From assembly GCA_964457225.1 (NCBI GenBank), contig CAYWEM010000001.1:1-64000 (forward strand): a DNA stretch of 64,000 nucleotides, in the 5' to 3' direction. Made by a program: the position numbers and the translations under genes. The notes below the pieces were generated by a model. That model had not been told where the DNA came from. It saw nothing but the letters and a program-made list of their open reading frames with translations, and ran no database searches. Positions 43,499 to 52,559 of this stretch are shown here, piece after piece. Position 1 is the stretch's first letter; each line of letters starts with the position of its first letter. The stretch is from CAYWEM01 sp964457225. GTDB lineage: Bacteria; Acidobacteriota; Aminicenantia; UBA2199.

Positions 43499-44212
43499 TC
43501 ACTTGATTTTCTTTACAGTTCGCTCCCAGCGTGTCTTGGAAACGAAGTTCAGGATTGTCCGGAATATGTCTTTGATCTTGTGCAAAACCCCCGGAGTCAT
43601 GTAGTCTTCGGTGGTTGATTCGTAGGACCAGTATATCCTCCAGGGTTTTCCTATCAGGTAGGAGTCTGGAACAGCGCCCCAAAAACGGGAATCATATGAA
43701 TTGTCTCGGTTGTCACCGAGGCAGAAGTAGTGATGTTCCGGGATGCGGTAGGGCGGCATGTTGTCCCGCAGATTGTTGTGCACTTCGCTATCCTTGAATA
43801 CCACGTAAGGTTCATCCAGTGCTTCACCGTTGATGTAAACGCGCTTGTCTTTTATTTCAATTGTTTCCCCGCCAAGGCCTATGACCCTCTTGACGTATTC
43901 CTTTTCCATTTCCGGCGGAGACTTGAAAGTCACGATCATGCCTCTTTCAATCTGGCGGGTCGGTAAAACCAGCCGGTCGATAGGATTTGCACGCCCGGCA
44001 TAGGCGACCTTGTCCACCAGCAGGTGATCACCTATGAGCAGGGAGTCTTCCATTGAACCGGTTGGAATGACGAAGGATTGCAGCAGGAAAGTCATTATGA
44101 AAAAAACGAATATCAGAGTTTCGGTTATCAGTTCGAAGTATTCGCGAATTATGCTCCCTTCCCGCTTTTTCTTTTCTTTTTTTTCTTTTTTTCCAGTAAA
44201 AATGTTTTTCAT
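43499..44212 (-). CDS. lepB: Signal peptidase I
   Basis: Cleaves signal peptides of Sec/Tat-exported proteins at the membrane. A lysine-rich cytoplasmic N-terminus (about 1-20) and one membrane helix (about 32-48) precede the catalytic Ser53 in VIPTGSMEDS and the general base Lys108 in YVKRVIGLGGE; box D/E are seen as YFCLGDNRDNSYDSRFWG. Length 237 is typical. It lies between the SSF symporter and a glycosyltransferase on the same strand, which is probably coincidental. Confidence 0.95.
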   Translation of the reverse strand: MKNIFTGKKEKKEKKKREGSIIREYFELITETLIFVFFIMTFLLQSFVIPTGSMEDSLLIGDHLLVDKVAYAGRANPIDRLVLPTRQIERGMIVTFKSPPEMEKEYVKRVIGLGGETIEIKDKRVYINGEALDEPYVVFKDSEVHNNLRDNMPPYRIPEHHYFCLGDNRDNSYDSRFWGAVPDSYLIGKPWRIYWSYESTTEDYMTPGVLHKIKDIFRTILNFVSKTRWERTVKKIK

Positions 44213-44266
44213 GAGGGCTCATTTTAGCCGAAATCCTCTGCTCAGGCAAGCGTCTGGAAAAACCTT

Positions 44267-45433
44267 TCAGCCGATAAGCGCCTGGACCGCTCCCAGGTAG
44301 GTCTGTTTCTGCCCGGCCCAGCTGAGCCGACGGTATTCCTGCAAGCCCTTTTCCGACAAGGTTGCCCGCAATTCGGGGCTGCGGTAAAGCTCGGTTATGG
44401 CCCGGGCCATGCTTTGCGGGCAATCGCACTCATAGTAATGCATAACACCTTCTGGGAAGTAATGCAAAACCGCGCGCAGGCGGTTGGCCAGCACCGGCTT
44501 GGCGAACATCAGGAACTCGTACATCTTGGTGGTATGAACCAGGTTGGCATAAGCTGAGGATTTCTGGGCCACCACGCCGATATCCGCGGCGGCGATTTCG
44601 GCGGCCACTTCGACCTGGGGCATGAAACCCAGGATTTGCACGCAATCCTGCAAACCGAGTTCCACGATCATTTCCTTGACCCGGCCCAGGAAGGTCCCCC
44701 GGCCGCTGATCCGCAATCGCAAACCCGGAACAGCCTCGCGGGCCAGGGTCAGGGCCTGGAGCAGCAGGTCATGACCGTACCTTTCTTCAACGGTCCCGTG
44801 GTAAAGCAGGGTGAAAGATGCAGCCGGAGCTGTTGCCCGGCAGGCAGGCAGGATCTGCAGGTGACGCTCATCGGGGACGTTGAGCACCACTTCGATCTTG
44901 TCGGCCCGGCCGCCCCGTGACAGGTAGAGTTCTTTCATCTGTTCGGTCACGGTCAATATTCTGTGGGCGTATTTCAAGACCAGCCACTCGGCCAGTCTGA
45001 GCAGACAAGCCACGCTCCGGCCGTACAGCATGGCCCCCAGCTCCGGGCTTGGTTCCTTGAGGAAAGCAAGTACCCTGGCTCCGCAAAGCCTGGGTACCAG
45101 GGTGGTGAAAACCAGGAAATCGGGCATGGATGTGACCTGGATCAGGGCGTAACGATGCCGGAAATGAAGCCTGGTTACCCGCCAGGCGGCCCGGAAAAAA
45201 AAAGCGAAGTAGGACCAGGCCCGGGTCCAGAATCCTTCGGGATCCGAACTTTCGGGTACGGCGAAAAACCTGATCCCGGGGTGCTCACTCAGCGGGGTCA
45301 AAGCCTCGCTGGTGCAGATGACATCGACCAGGTAACCTGCTTCGGCCAGGGCCTCGGCCTCCCGACGCAGGTGCAGGTCGTAAACATAGTGGCGGATCAG
45401 GCAGATTCGGGACTTGAGAGATGATTTATCCAT
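44267..45433 (-). CDS. GT4-type glycosyltransferase (388 aa)
   Basis: GT-B fold sugar transferase. The N-terminal acceptor domain is followed by the group 1 donor domain with TLLYHGTVEERYGHDLLLQAL, LRISGRGTFLGRV, VQILGFMPQVEVAAEIAAADIGV and the E-x7-E-like region KMYEFLMFAKPVLANRL. It has no signal peptide. Donor and acceptor are unknown; cell-surface polysaccharide or glycolipid synthesis is likely. No other polysaccharide genes are adjacent. Confidence 0.88.
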   Translation of the reverse strand: MDKSSLKSRICLIRHYVYDLHLRREAEALAEAGYLVDVICTSEALTPLSEHPGIRFFAVPESSDPEGFWTRAWSYFAFFFRAAWRVTRLHFRHRYALIQVTSMPDFLVFTTLVPRLCGARVLAFLKEPSPELGAMLYGRSVACLLRLAEWLVLKYAHRILTVTEQMKELYLSRGGRADKIEVVLNVPDERHLQILPACRATAPAASFTLLYHGTVEERYGHDLLLQALTLAREAVPGLRLRISGRGTFLGRVKEMIVELGLQDCVQILGFMPQVEVAAEIAAADIGVVAQKSSAYANLVHTTKMYEFLMFAKPVLANRLRAVLHYFPEGVMHYYECDCPQSMARAITELYRSPELRATLSEKGLQEYRRLSWAGQKQTYLGAVQALIG

Positions 45434-45749
45434 GCATTTTTTCTCTGGCTCTCAGGGGAATTATCTTTCTCAGATTTGACCGTATTTGTCAAGAAGTTTT
45501 TCGTTATTACTTGAATAAAATCGGTTTCATTATCTGTGCCATCCAACCGGGGCAAGCCGAGTTTTTCCAGGTACCTGCGCCACCTCCCGGAAGTTGCGCC
45601 GGAGATGTTTCTAAACTATAATGAACCTGGTTCCAGACAGCCCTGAATGAAGGAGTGGTCACCACATTGAGCAGACAGTCGACCGGCATGATTCGGCTGA
45701 ATCCATGGTTTTTCGATGATCCGGCAATCACCCGGGTGAGCGTAATATA
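45434..45749. other. Divergent intergenic region (glycosyltransferase / aspA-hyd)
   Basis: About 316 bases with no convincing gene. It serves transcription in both directions. On the minus strand there is a perfect TTGACA (45487-45492) and a GATAAT (45460-45465), but the 21-base spacing is too wide for an ordinary promoter. The plus-strand promoter is listed separately. Confidence 0.6.
45594..45622 (+). promoter_or_regulatory. Candidate promoter of the aspA-hydF-hydG-hydE operon
   Basis: TTGCGC (45594-45599), 17-base spacer and a perfect TATAAT (45617-45622). The -35 box matches only 3 of 6. It would leave a leader of about 120 bases before the first start codon. Confidence 0.45.
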
Positions 45750-47156
45750 ATGAGAACAGAAAAGGATTTCCTCGGTGAAGTTCTCCTGGAAGACGATTAT
45801 CCTTTCGGGATTCACACCCGCAGAGCTGAGATGAATTTCAATTTTTCCCCGGAAAGGTTTCGCGGCGACCTGTTCGCCGCCATGATCCAGGTCAAAAAGG
45901 CCGCCGCCCTGGCCAACCGTGACAGCGGCCTGTTGCCCGCGGAAATCTGCGACGCCATCACCGCCGCCGCAGACCAGGTCTCAGTCGATGTCGAAACCTA
46001 CCTGCCCCCCATCCATCCCCTGCAGGGCGGGGCAGGCACTTCGGTGAACATGGCCGCCAATGAACTGCTGGCCAACCTGGGCCTGCGATTCCTGGGGCAT
46101 TCCTTCGGGGAATACCACCATCTATCCCCGCTCGACCAGGTCAACCTTTCCCAGTCAACCAATGACACCTATCCCACGGCGGTAAAAATCGCCGTGATCC
46201 GGCGCCTGGAAAAACTGCACCAAGCCGTGGAAACATTGCTGGCCGAACTGCAGGTCAAAGAAAGGTCGTTCGCCTCGATTCTGAAGATCGGCCGCACCGA
46301 GCTGCAGGATGCGATGCCCATCAGCGTCGGCCAGGAGTTCGGGGCCTGGGCCGAGGCCGTTTCCCGTTTCCGCTGGCGCCTGGAAAAAGCCCGGGAATGG
46401 ATCAGGCAGATCAACCTGGGTGGAACCGCCGTGGGCACGGGCATCAACGCCGATCGCCAGTACGCATCTCTGGCCGTTCAGTATCTGCGCCAGTTGACCA
46501 AATTGCCCCTTTCATTGAGCCGCAACCTGATCGACGGCACCCAGAACGTCGACCAGCTGGTCGAAGTTTCCGGACTGGTAAAAACCGGGGCCGCTTCGGT
46601 CAAGAAAATCGCTTTCGATCTGCGCCTGTTGTCTTCCGGCCCCAGGTGCGGCCTGGGAGAACTGGTATTGCCTGCCCTGCAGGCCGGTTCATCGATCATG
46701 CCGGGCAAAGTCAACCCGGTTTCACTTGAAGCCATGGAGCAAGTCTGCATCGACACCATCGCGGCCGACCTGGCCGTGACCATGGCCGCAGCCGAAAGCA
46801 ACCTGGAACTTCCACAGTTCATGCCCCTGCTGGCTCATCGCCTGCTGTCGGCCCTGGAAAACTTTGCCGGAGCCCTGCAGCTTTTCAGTAAAACCGTCGC
46901 CGGGATCCAGGTCAACCACAAGACCGTAGCCCGGCACCTTGAGCGGGCCTTCGCCCCGGCCACCCTGCTGGCCCCGTTGATCGGGTTTGACCGGGCCGCG
47001 GAACTGGTTAAAGAAGCAGCGGCCAGGGATTGCGGAGTGCTGGACTGCTTGCGTGAAAAGGGCTGGCTTGATGAAGACACCCTCAGCCGGGCCCTGACCC
47101 CGGAGGTTATGGCTGCCCCGGGATTGCCTCTGCTCAAGGGGAAAGATCATGGCTGA
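45750..47156 (+). CDS. Aspartase/fumarase-family lyase, probably aspartate ammonia-lyase (468 aa)
   Basis: Would split aspartate into fumarate and ammonia. Superfamily motifs are present: FGIHTRRAEMNF, QGGAGTSVNMAANE, SQSTNDTYPTA, GRTELQDAMPI, GGTAVGTGIN and the signature GSSIMPGKVNPV. The GIHT start and overall pattern favour aspartase over class II fumarase, but a related lyase is possible. Its last eight bases overlap hydF, and the gene leads the hydrogenase-maturation operon. Ammonia is a nitrogen donor in recent models for the bridging dithiomethylamine ligand of the H-cluster, so a link to maturation is plausible, though inferred. Confidence 0.85.
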   Translation: MRTEKDFLGEVLLEDDYPFGIHTRRAEMNFNFSPERFRGDLFAAMIQVKKAAALANRDSGLLPAEICDAITAAADQVSVDVETYLPPIHPLQGGAGTSVNMAANELLANLGLRFLGHSFGEYHHLSPLDQVNLSQSTNDTYPTAVKIAVIRRLEKLHQAVETLLAELQVKERSFASILKIGRTELQDAMPISVGQEFGAWAEAVSRFRWRLEKAREWIRQINLGGTAVGTGINADRQYASLAVQYLRQLTKLPLSLSRNLIDGTQNVDQLVEVSGLVKTGAASVKKIAFDLRLLSSGPRCGLGELVLPALQAGSSIMPGKVNPVSLEAMEQVCIDTIAADLAVTMAAAESNLELPQFMPLLAHRLLSALENFAGALQLFSKTVAGIQVNHKTVARHLERAFAPATLLAPLIGFDRAAELVKEAAARDCGVLDCLREKGWLDEDTLSRALTPEVMAAPGLPLLKGKDHG

Positions 47157-48423
47157 AGTCAGGACCATCCGCGGCGACCGCCTGCACCTGGCCGTTTTCG
47201 GCCGCATGAACGCCGGCAAATCGTCACTGATCAACGCTTTTTCCGGACAGCCCACGGCCATTGTTTCAGAAACGCCCGGCACCACCACCGACCCGGTCTA
47301 CAAGTCCATGGAGCTTTTGCCCCTGGGCCCGGTAGTACTGATCGACACCGCAGGATTCGATGACCGCTCCGGTGAGCTGGGGGCGCAAAGGCGCGAAAAG
47401 ACCATGAAGGTCCTGGCCAGAACCGACCTGGCCCTGCTGGTGGTGGATGCCCGGGCCAATGACTTGAGCCAGGAAAAAGAATGGCTGGCCCAACTCAAAG
47501 AGAAAGAAATTCCAGCCATCGTGGTGATCAACAAAACTGATACCGGGATCGGTCCGGTCACAGCCGCCTGGCTGCAGGAGATCCCGGCCGTCCAGGTGAG
47601 CGCCCTGGACGGCACCGGAATCGAAACTCTGAAAAAGAGAATAATGGAAATCGCTCCAGGTCAATGGGAACCGCCCTTTCTGCGGGATCTGGTCCAACCC
47701 GGAGAGGTGGTGGTCCTGGTTACCCCGATCGACCTGGGAGCTCCCAAGGGACGCCTGATCATGCCCCAGGTGAAAGCCCTGCGCGATGTGCTCGATGCGG
47801 ACGCCCTGCCCCTGATGTGCAAAGAGCGGGAGTTGCCGGCCGGACTGGCCGCCCTGAAGCAGAAACCGGCGCTGGTGGTGACCGATTCCCAGGTTTTCCC
47901 CCAGGTCAATGCGGACCTGGACCAGGACATTCCGCTCACTTCCTTTTCCATTCTGTCGGCCCGGCAAAAGGGCGACCTGCCAAGACTGGTGAACGGAGCC
48001 CGGGCCATAGCCGGGCTCAAACCGGGTGACCGGGTCCTGATAGCGGAATCGTGCTCCCATCATCCCCTGGAAGACGATATCGGACGGGTGAAAATCCCCC
48101 GCTGGCTGGAGCATTACGTCGGCGGCGGACTGCGCATCGAAACCGCTCCGGGCACCGCTTTCCCCGCAGACCTGGAAGAATTCGGCCTGGTAGTTCATTG
48201 CGGCGGCTGTACCCTGAACCGGCGGGAAATGTTGGGCCGCATGGAACAGGCCGAGCGGCGCGGAGTACCGATAACAAATTACGGTGTACTGATAGCCTGG
48301 GTTAAAGACGTCTTTCCCAGGGCACTCTCACCCTTTCCCGAACTTTACGGACTGTATCAGAACCCGCAGGACAAGCAGGACCTCAAGCTGCGCCGTTTAC
48401 TGGCCGGGCAAACCGAGATATAA
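47149..48423 (+). CDS. hydF: [FeFe] hydrogenase maturation GTPase HydF
   Basis: Scaffold on which the 2Fe subcluster of the H-cluster is completed before transfer to the hydrogenase. The N-terminal GTPase has the P loop GRMNAGKS (18-25), DTAGFDD and VINKTD. A dimerisation region follows, then the C-terminal cluster domain with Cys-Ser-His in ESCSHHP and HCGGC further on, the standard CxH...HCxxC [4Fe-4S] site. Length 424 fits. It overlaps the aspartase-like gene by eight bases and is followed after 16 bases by hydG. Confidence 0.97.
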   Translation: MAEVRTIRGDRLHLAVFGRMNAGKSSLINAFSGQPTAIVSETPGTTTDPVYKSMELLPLGPVVLIDTAGFDDRSGELGAQRREKTMKVLARTDLALLVVDARANDLSQEKEWLAQLKEKEIPAIVVINKTDTGIGPVTAAWLQEIPAVQVSALDGTGIETLKKRIMEIAPGQWEPPFLRDLVQPGEVVVLVTPIDLGAPKGRLIMPQVKALRDVLDADALPLMCKERELPAGLAALKQKPALVVTDSQVFPQVNADLDQDIPLTSFSILSARQKGDLPRLVNGARAIAGLKPGDRVLIAESCSHHPLEDDIGRVKIPRWLEHYVGGGLRIETAPGTAFPADLEEFGLVVHCGGCTLNRREMLGRMEQAERRGVPITNYGVLIAWVKDVFPRALSPFPELYGLYQNPQDKQDLKLRRLLAGQTEI

Positions 48424-48439
48424 ACCAAAGGAGCTGAAA

Positions 48440-49822
48440 ATGGAGACTGCGTTCATCGATCACGAAAAAATAGTTGCTTACCTGGAAAACTCCAAACCGC
48501 CCGAGCTTTCCGAGCTCAGAGCTATCCTGGATCATGCCCGGGAGCTGAAAGGCATCAGTTTTGCTGAAACGGAAAGACTGCTGATGGTAGAGGACAGTGA
48601 CCACTTGAATGAAATCATGGAAACAGCCAATTACATCAAGGAGGAGATCTACGGCCGCCGCCTGGTTCTCTTTGCTCCGCTATACGTTTCCAATCTCTGC
48701 AACAACGAGTGCCTGTACTGTGCCTTCCGCTTCAGCAACCAGTTCATCCCGCGGCGTACTTTGACCCAGGAGGAAATCCGTCACGAAGTTGAAGCCCTGG
48801 TCAGGGAAGGACACAAGCGAGTTCTGTTGGTATCCGGAGAAGGCCTGGGCTCCGAGGCCCTGGATTATTCCCTTGAAACCATTGAAACCATCTATTCCGT
48901 CAAGGAAGGCCGGGGGGAAATCAGGCGCATCAACATCAACATCGCCCCGCTGACCGTCCCGGAATTCCGCCGCCTGCACCAGGCCCGAATCGGCACTTAC
49001 CAGCTCTTCCAGGAGACCTATCATTACCCCACCTACAAGGCCATGCACCCCAGGGGACCGAAATCAAATTACCTTAATCACCTGACCGCCATGGACCGGG
49101 CCATGGAGGCCGGCATAGACGACGTCGGCGTCGGTATTCTCTTCGGACTCTACGATTATCGTTTTGAAGTGATGGCCCTGCTGCAACACATTCAACACCT
49201 GGAAAAAACCCAGGGAATCGGACCCCATACCATTTCCGTGCCCCGGCTTGAACCGGCCACCGGTTCGGATATCGCCACCCACCCCCCCTTCCCGGTCAAT
49301 GACCAGGATTTCCGCAAGATCATCTCCATCCTGCGCCTCACCGTTCCTTATACCGGCATGATCCTCAGCACCAGGGAGACTGCCGAGACGAGGCGTGAAG
49401 CCTTGAAACTGGGCATATCCCAGATATCGGCCGGTTCAAAGACCAATCCCGGCGGCTACAGCTCAAGTGATTCCGCGGCCCAGTTCTCGCTGGGCGATCA
49501 TCGCAATCTGGACGAGGTAATCCGCGATATCATTGAACAGGGCTACATACCTTCATTCTGTACCGGCTGTTACCGCATGGGCAGAACCGGCCAGGATTTC
49601 ATGGATCTGGCCAAGCCGGGCCTGATCAAGCGCTTCTGCCTGCCGAATGCCCTGACTTCATTCAAGGAATACCTGGTCAACTACGCCCAAGATGAAACCC
49701 GGGAAAAAGGAACGGCCCTGATCGACAGGATGATTGCCGACATCCCGACGGAAAAAACCAGGGAGCAGACCCGCCTGTTACTGTCACGGATCGAATCTGG
49801 CGAAAAGGATCTCTATCTTTGA
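48440..49822 (+). CDS. hydG: [FeFe] hydrogenase maturase HydG (radical SAM tyrosine lyase)
   Basis: Splits tyrosine with SAM into p-cresol and the CO and cyanide ligands of the H-cluster. The radical-SAM cluster ligands are Cys87, Cys91 and Cys94 (CNNECLYC), in a TIM barrel. The C-terminal auxiliary cluster motif CTGCYRMGRTGQDF plus a downstream Cys in IKRFCLPN marks HydG rather than ThiH. Length 460 is typical. AAAGGAGCTG precedes the ATG. It overlaps hydE by four bases. Confidence 0.97.
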   Translation: METAFIDHEKIVAYLENSKPPELSELRAILDHARELKGISFAETERLLMVEDSDHLNEIMETANYIKEEIYGRRLVLFAPLYVSNLCNNECLYCAFRFSNQFIPRRTLTQEEIRHEVEALVREGHKRVLLVSGEGLGSEALDYSLETIETIYSVKEGRGEIRRININIAPLTVPEFRRLHQARIGTYQLFQETYHYPTYKAMHPRGPKSNYLNHLTAMDRAMEAGIDDVGVGILFGLYDYRFEVMALLQHIQHLEKTQGIGPHTISVPRLEPATGSDIATHPPFPVNDQDFRKIISILRLTVPYTGMILSTRETAETRREALKLGISQISAGSKTNPGGYSSSDSAAQFSLGDHRNLDEVIRDIIEQGYIPSFCTGCYRMGRTGQDFMDLAKPGLIKRFCLPNALTSFKEYLVNYAQDETREKGTALIDRMIADIPTEKTREQTRLLLSRIESGEKDLYL

Positions 49823-50862
49823 AAACAGACTGCCGGGATCGCCTGCAGAGAATACAGAGTAATCCGACACTCGAAGATCTGCGCTATTTCCTTGATTCAG
49901 AGAACCCGGCGGAGCTTGAACTGATGTACAGCTCCGCCGATGAACTGAGAAGAGAAAAAGTCGGAGATCAGGTTTTCCTGCGGGCCATCCTGGAAATCTC
50001 AAATTATTGCCGCCGGGCCTGCCGGTACTGCGGCATCAATTGCCGGGTCAGCGAGCTTGAACGTTACCGGATCGAAATCCAAGAGATAATCGATTTAAGC
50101 GCGAAAATTTTTGAAAAGGGTTACCGTACCCTGGTGATCCAGTCTGGAGAAGACCCTTATTACACAGCAGAACTGGTCGAGCAAATGATCCGGGGCATCC
50201 AGCAAGCCGCCCCGGGTATGGCTGTCACTCTGGCCCTGGGAGAACGCGATGAATCGACTTTTGCCCGCTGGCGGGCCGCCGGGGCGGACCGCTACCTTTT
50301 AAAGCATGAAACCAGTGATCCCCGGCTTTACGCCGAGCTGAATCCGGGCATGTACCTGGAAGAGCGACTCGCCTGCCTGCGAAATCTGAAAAAACTCGGG
50401 TTTCAAACCGGCAGCGGCGTGATGATCGGCCTGCCTGGGCAGACCACGGTCAGCCTGGCCCGGGACATCCAGCTTTTCAAGGAACTCGGGATGGACATGG
50501 TCGGCGCCGGGCCTTACGTCGAACTGCCCGGCTTTCCCGCGGACTGGAGTTCCGAACGGCGCGAGGATCTGACTTACCGCCTGCTGGCTCTCAACCGCCT
50601 GGCCCTGGGAGACGTCCATCTTCCGGCCACCACCGCGCTTTCCACCCTGGCCGAAGACCAGGCCCGCCTGCTGGCCCTGCAGCGCGGAGCTAATGTGATC
50701 ATGCCGAACGAAACTCCGTTCCGGTATCGCAGCCTTTACTCGATTTACCCCAACAAAAAACGTACCGAGGCCGCCTCGGATACTTCCTTCCTGGAAGAAC
50801 TGGGCAAATCCCTGGCCGGCATCGGGCGATCGGTATCCTTCGCCAGGGGCGATCACTTCTGA
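49819..50862 (+). CDS. hydE: [FeFe] hydrogenase maturase HydE (radical SAM)
   Basis: Radical-SAM enzyme that processes the HydG product on the way to the 2Fe subcluster. It has the cluster ligands Cys64, Cys68 and Cys71 (CRRACRYC), ALGERDE, TGSGVMIGLPGQT and the terminal FRYRSLYSIYP. It begins with TTG inside hydG's last codons (TTGA overlap), so it depends on hydG translation. The C-terminal cysteines that hold a second cluster in Thermotoga HydE are absent; that cluster is known to be dispensable. Length 347 is normal. Confidence 0.96.
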   Translation: MKTDCRDRLQRIQSNPTLEDLRYFLDSENPAELELMYSSADELRREKVGDQVFLRAILEISNYCRRACRYCGINCRVSELERYRIEIQEIIDLSAKIFEKGYRTLVIQSGEDPYYTAELVEQMIRGIQQAAPGMAVTLALGERDESTFARWRAAGADRYLLKHETSDPRLYAELNPGMYLEERLACLRNLKKLGFQTGSGVMIGLPGQTTVSLARDIQLFKELGMDMVGAGPYVELPGFPADWSSERREDLTYRLLALNRLALGDVHLPATTALSTLAEDQARLLALQRGANVIMPNETPFRYRSLYSIYPNKKRTEAASDTSFLEELGKSLAGIGRSVSFARGDHF

Positions 50863-50941
50863 AACAGGACGGTCGAGTATGAGGATTCAGGATAAACTTC
50901 CCCGCCGGACAAGCGTATACAATATATTTTAGGAGAAAAAC

Positions 50942-52546
50942 ATGAAACTGACGCGCTCCTTATTTTGCCTGCTGTTTCTGCTGTTTACGGCCGGTATTCT
51001 TTCCGGAGGAACCACCCTGCTGAAGAACGCCAACGTTTTCAAACCGGACGGAAAATGGCAGGCGGGATCTTTCCTGCTGATCAGGGACGGCAAGATCAGC
51101 GCCGTCGGTCTGATGAAAGACCTGCCGACCGGCATTTTCGACCGGGAATACGACCTGGAAGGAAAAAAAGTTTACCCGGCTTTCATCGACCCCTGGCGCA
51201 GTGGTTTTTCTGGCCGCTCCGAGCGCGACCGGGATTCCCAACCCCCTGCCCGGGGCCCCGTCACCATCGATAAAAACGTACTGCCGCCCTTTGCCGAAAG
51301 AGGCATATTGCCGGGCCGGAAAGTAACTGAGAACCTGCACTTATCTGACCGGGAAAGTAAAAATGCAATCAGCAAGGGCTTCGCCGTACTGCACCTGGTG
51401 CCGGACCGCGGCATCATCGGGGGCCGCACGGCCATCATATCAACCGCCGGCGAGAACCTGAGCCGCGCCGTACTGAGCGACGACCTGTTCATGCACCTGG
51501 CCTTAAAACCAAACGGTAACACTTATCCCGGGACTTACTCAACCCTGGCCGCGGAGATCAAACAGATGAAAGCCGACCTTGAGCACCTGCGGGAAACCGC
51601 CAGGCGCAGGCACCTGCCCGGGATCGACCGGCCCGGTTTTCACCCGGAATTGAACGACATGGAAACGGTATTCAACGGCCGGAAAAAACTCTTCGTCATC
51701 CTGGAAAACGTGGTTGAACAGCGCCTGCTGGAAATCCTGGCCGCTGAACTTGGCCTGAAGCCCATCGTTCTGCTCAACAGTGATTTCTGGCGCCGCCCCC
51801 TACCTCGATCCTGGCAGCCGGTGCTAAAGCTTTCCTTTACTCCGCCGCCGGTTTCCAGGGACGCCGTACTCGGTGAAAGCAACAAGAGCAAACAAGAAAA
51901 GGAAATTTACCCGGCCAGGCTGACTGAATTCATCGGGAAAACAGCCGAACCGGTGCTGGCTCCTCCGGCCGCCGGTGATTATGACGGTCTGTACAAGAAC
52001 ATCAGGCAGCTCCTGGCCGCCGGGGTCAGCGAGGCCAGAATAATCAACGGCCTGACTCTGTACCCGGCCCGCCTGCTGGGCATTTCCGACCTCTTCGGCA
52101 GCCTGGAACCGGGCCGGACCGCATCCCTGCTGATCAGCTCGGAGCCGCTTTTCAGTGAAAAGGGAAGGGTGGAACTGGCCTGGATCGAGGGCCGTTTCTT
52201 CGATTTCAGCTCGGAAAAGCGCTCCGGAGAAAAGCCGGCTCTGGATCTCAGCGGCCGCTGGCGGGTGACCATCCAAAGCCAGATGGGCTCGTTTGAAATG
52301 ATCATGACCATCGAACAACGCGGCAACGACTTTACCGCTGTCATGTCCTCGCAAATGGGTGAAATAAAGGTCGATGACGGTTTTATATCGGGCCCGGATA
52401 TTACTTTTTCCGCCAGCACCGAAATTGGCGGCCAGGCCTTGAACATGTCTTTTTCGGGAAAGGCTTCAGGACGCCGCATCGAAGGCAGTCTCAACCTGGG
52501 AGCCATGGGCCGGGCCAGCGTGACTGCCGTTCCCGATTCACATTGA
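50942..52546 (+). CDS. Exported amidohydrolase-like protein with degenerate metal site (534 aa)
   Basis: Signal peptide (about 1-22), then the amidohydrolase N-terminal strand domain (LLKNANVFKPDG, FLLIRDGKISAVG). At the place of the metal-binding HxH the sequence reads AFIDPWRSGF, so the usual site is missing. The barrel end is recognisable (INGLTLYPARLLGI, GSLEPGRTASLLI). An extra C-terminal beta domain of about 105 residues begins at LDLSGRWRVTIQS and resembles a small lipocalin-like barrel. Probably not a metal hydrolase by itself. It is the first of three related exported genes. Confidence 0.8.
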   Translation: MKLTRSLFCLLFLLFTAGILSGGTTLLKNANVFKPDGKWQAGSFLLIRDGKISAVGLMKDLPTGIFDREYDLEGKKVYPAFIDPWRSGFSGRSERDRDSQPPARGPVTIDKNVLPPFAERGILPGRKVTENLHLSDRESKNAISKGFAVLHLVPDRGIIGGRTAIISTAGENLSRAVLSDDLFMHLALKPNGNTYPGTYSTLAAEIKQMKADLEHLRETARRRHLPGIDRPGFHPELNDMETVFNGRKKLFVILENVVEQRLLEILAAELGLKPIVLLNSDFWRRPLPRSWQPVLKLSFTPPPVSRDAVLGESNKSKQEKEIYPARLTEFIGKTAEPVLAPPAAGDYDGLYKNIRQLLAAGVSEARIINGLTLYPARLLGISDLFGSLEPGRTASLLISSEPLFSEKGRVELAWIEGRFFDFSSEKRSGEKPALDLSGRWRVTIQSQMGSFEMIMTIEQRGNDFTAVMSSQMGEIKVDDGFISGPDITFSASTEIGGQALNMSFSGKASGRRIEGSLNLGAMGRASVTAVPDSH

Positions 52547-52559
52547 AAGGAGTTCAGCC

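Noticed and set aside
45460..45492. Minus-strand promoter for the glycosyltransferase (TTGACA and GATAAT)
   Set aside because: The 21-base spacing is outside the usual range, so it was not listed as a promoter.
45507..45815. 102-codon minus-strand frame over the divergent intergenic region
   Set aside because: It overlaps the start of the aspartase-like gene, lacks a ribosome site and has no domain resemblance.
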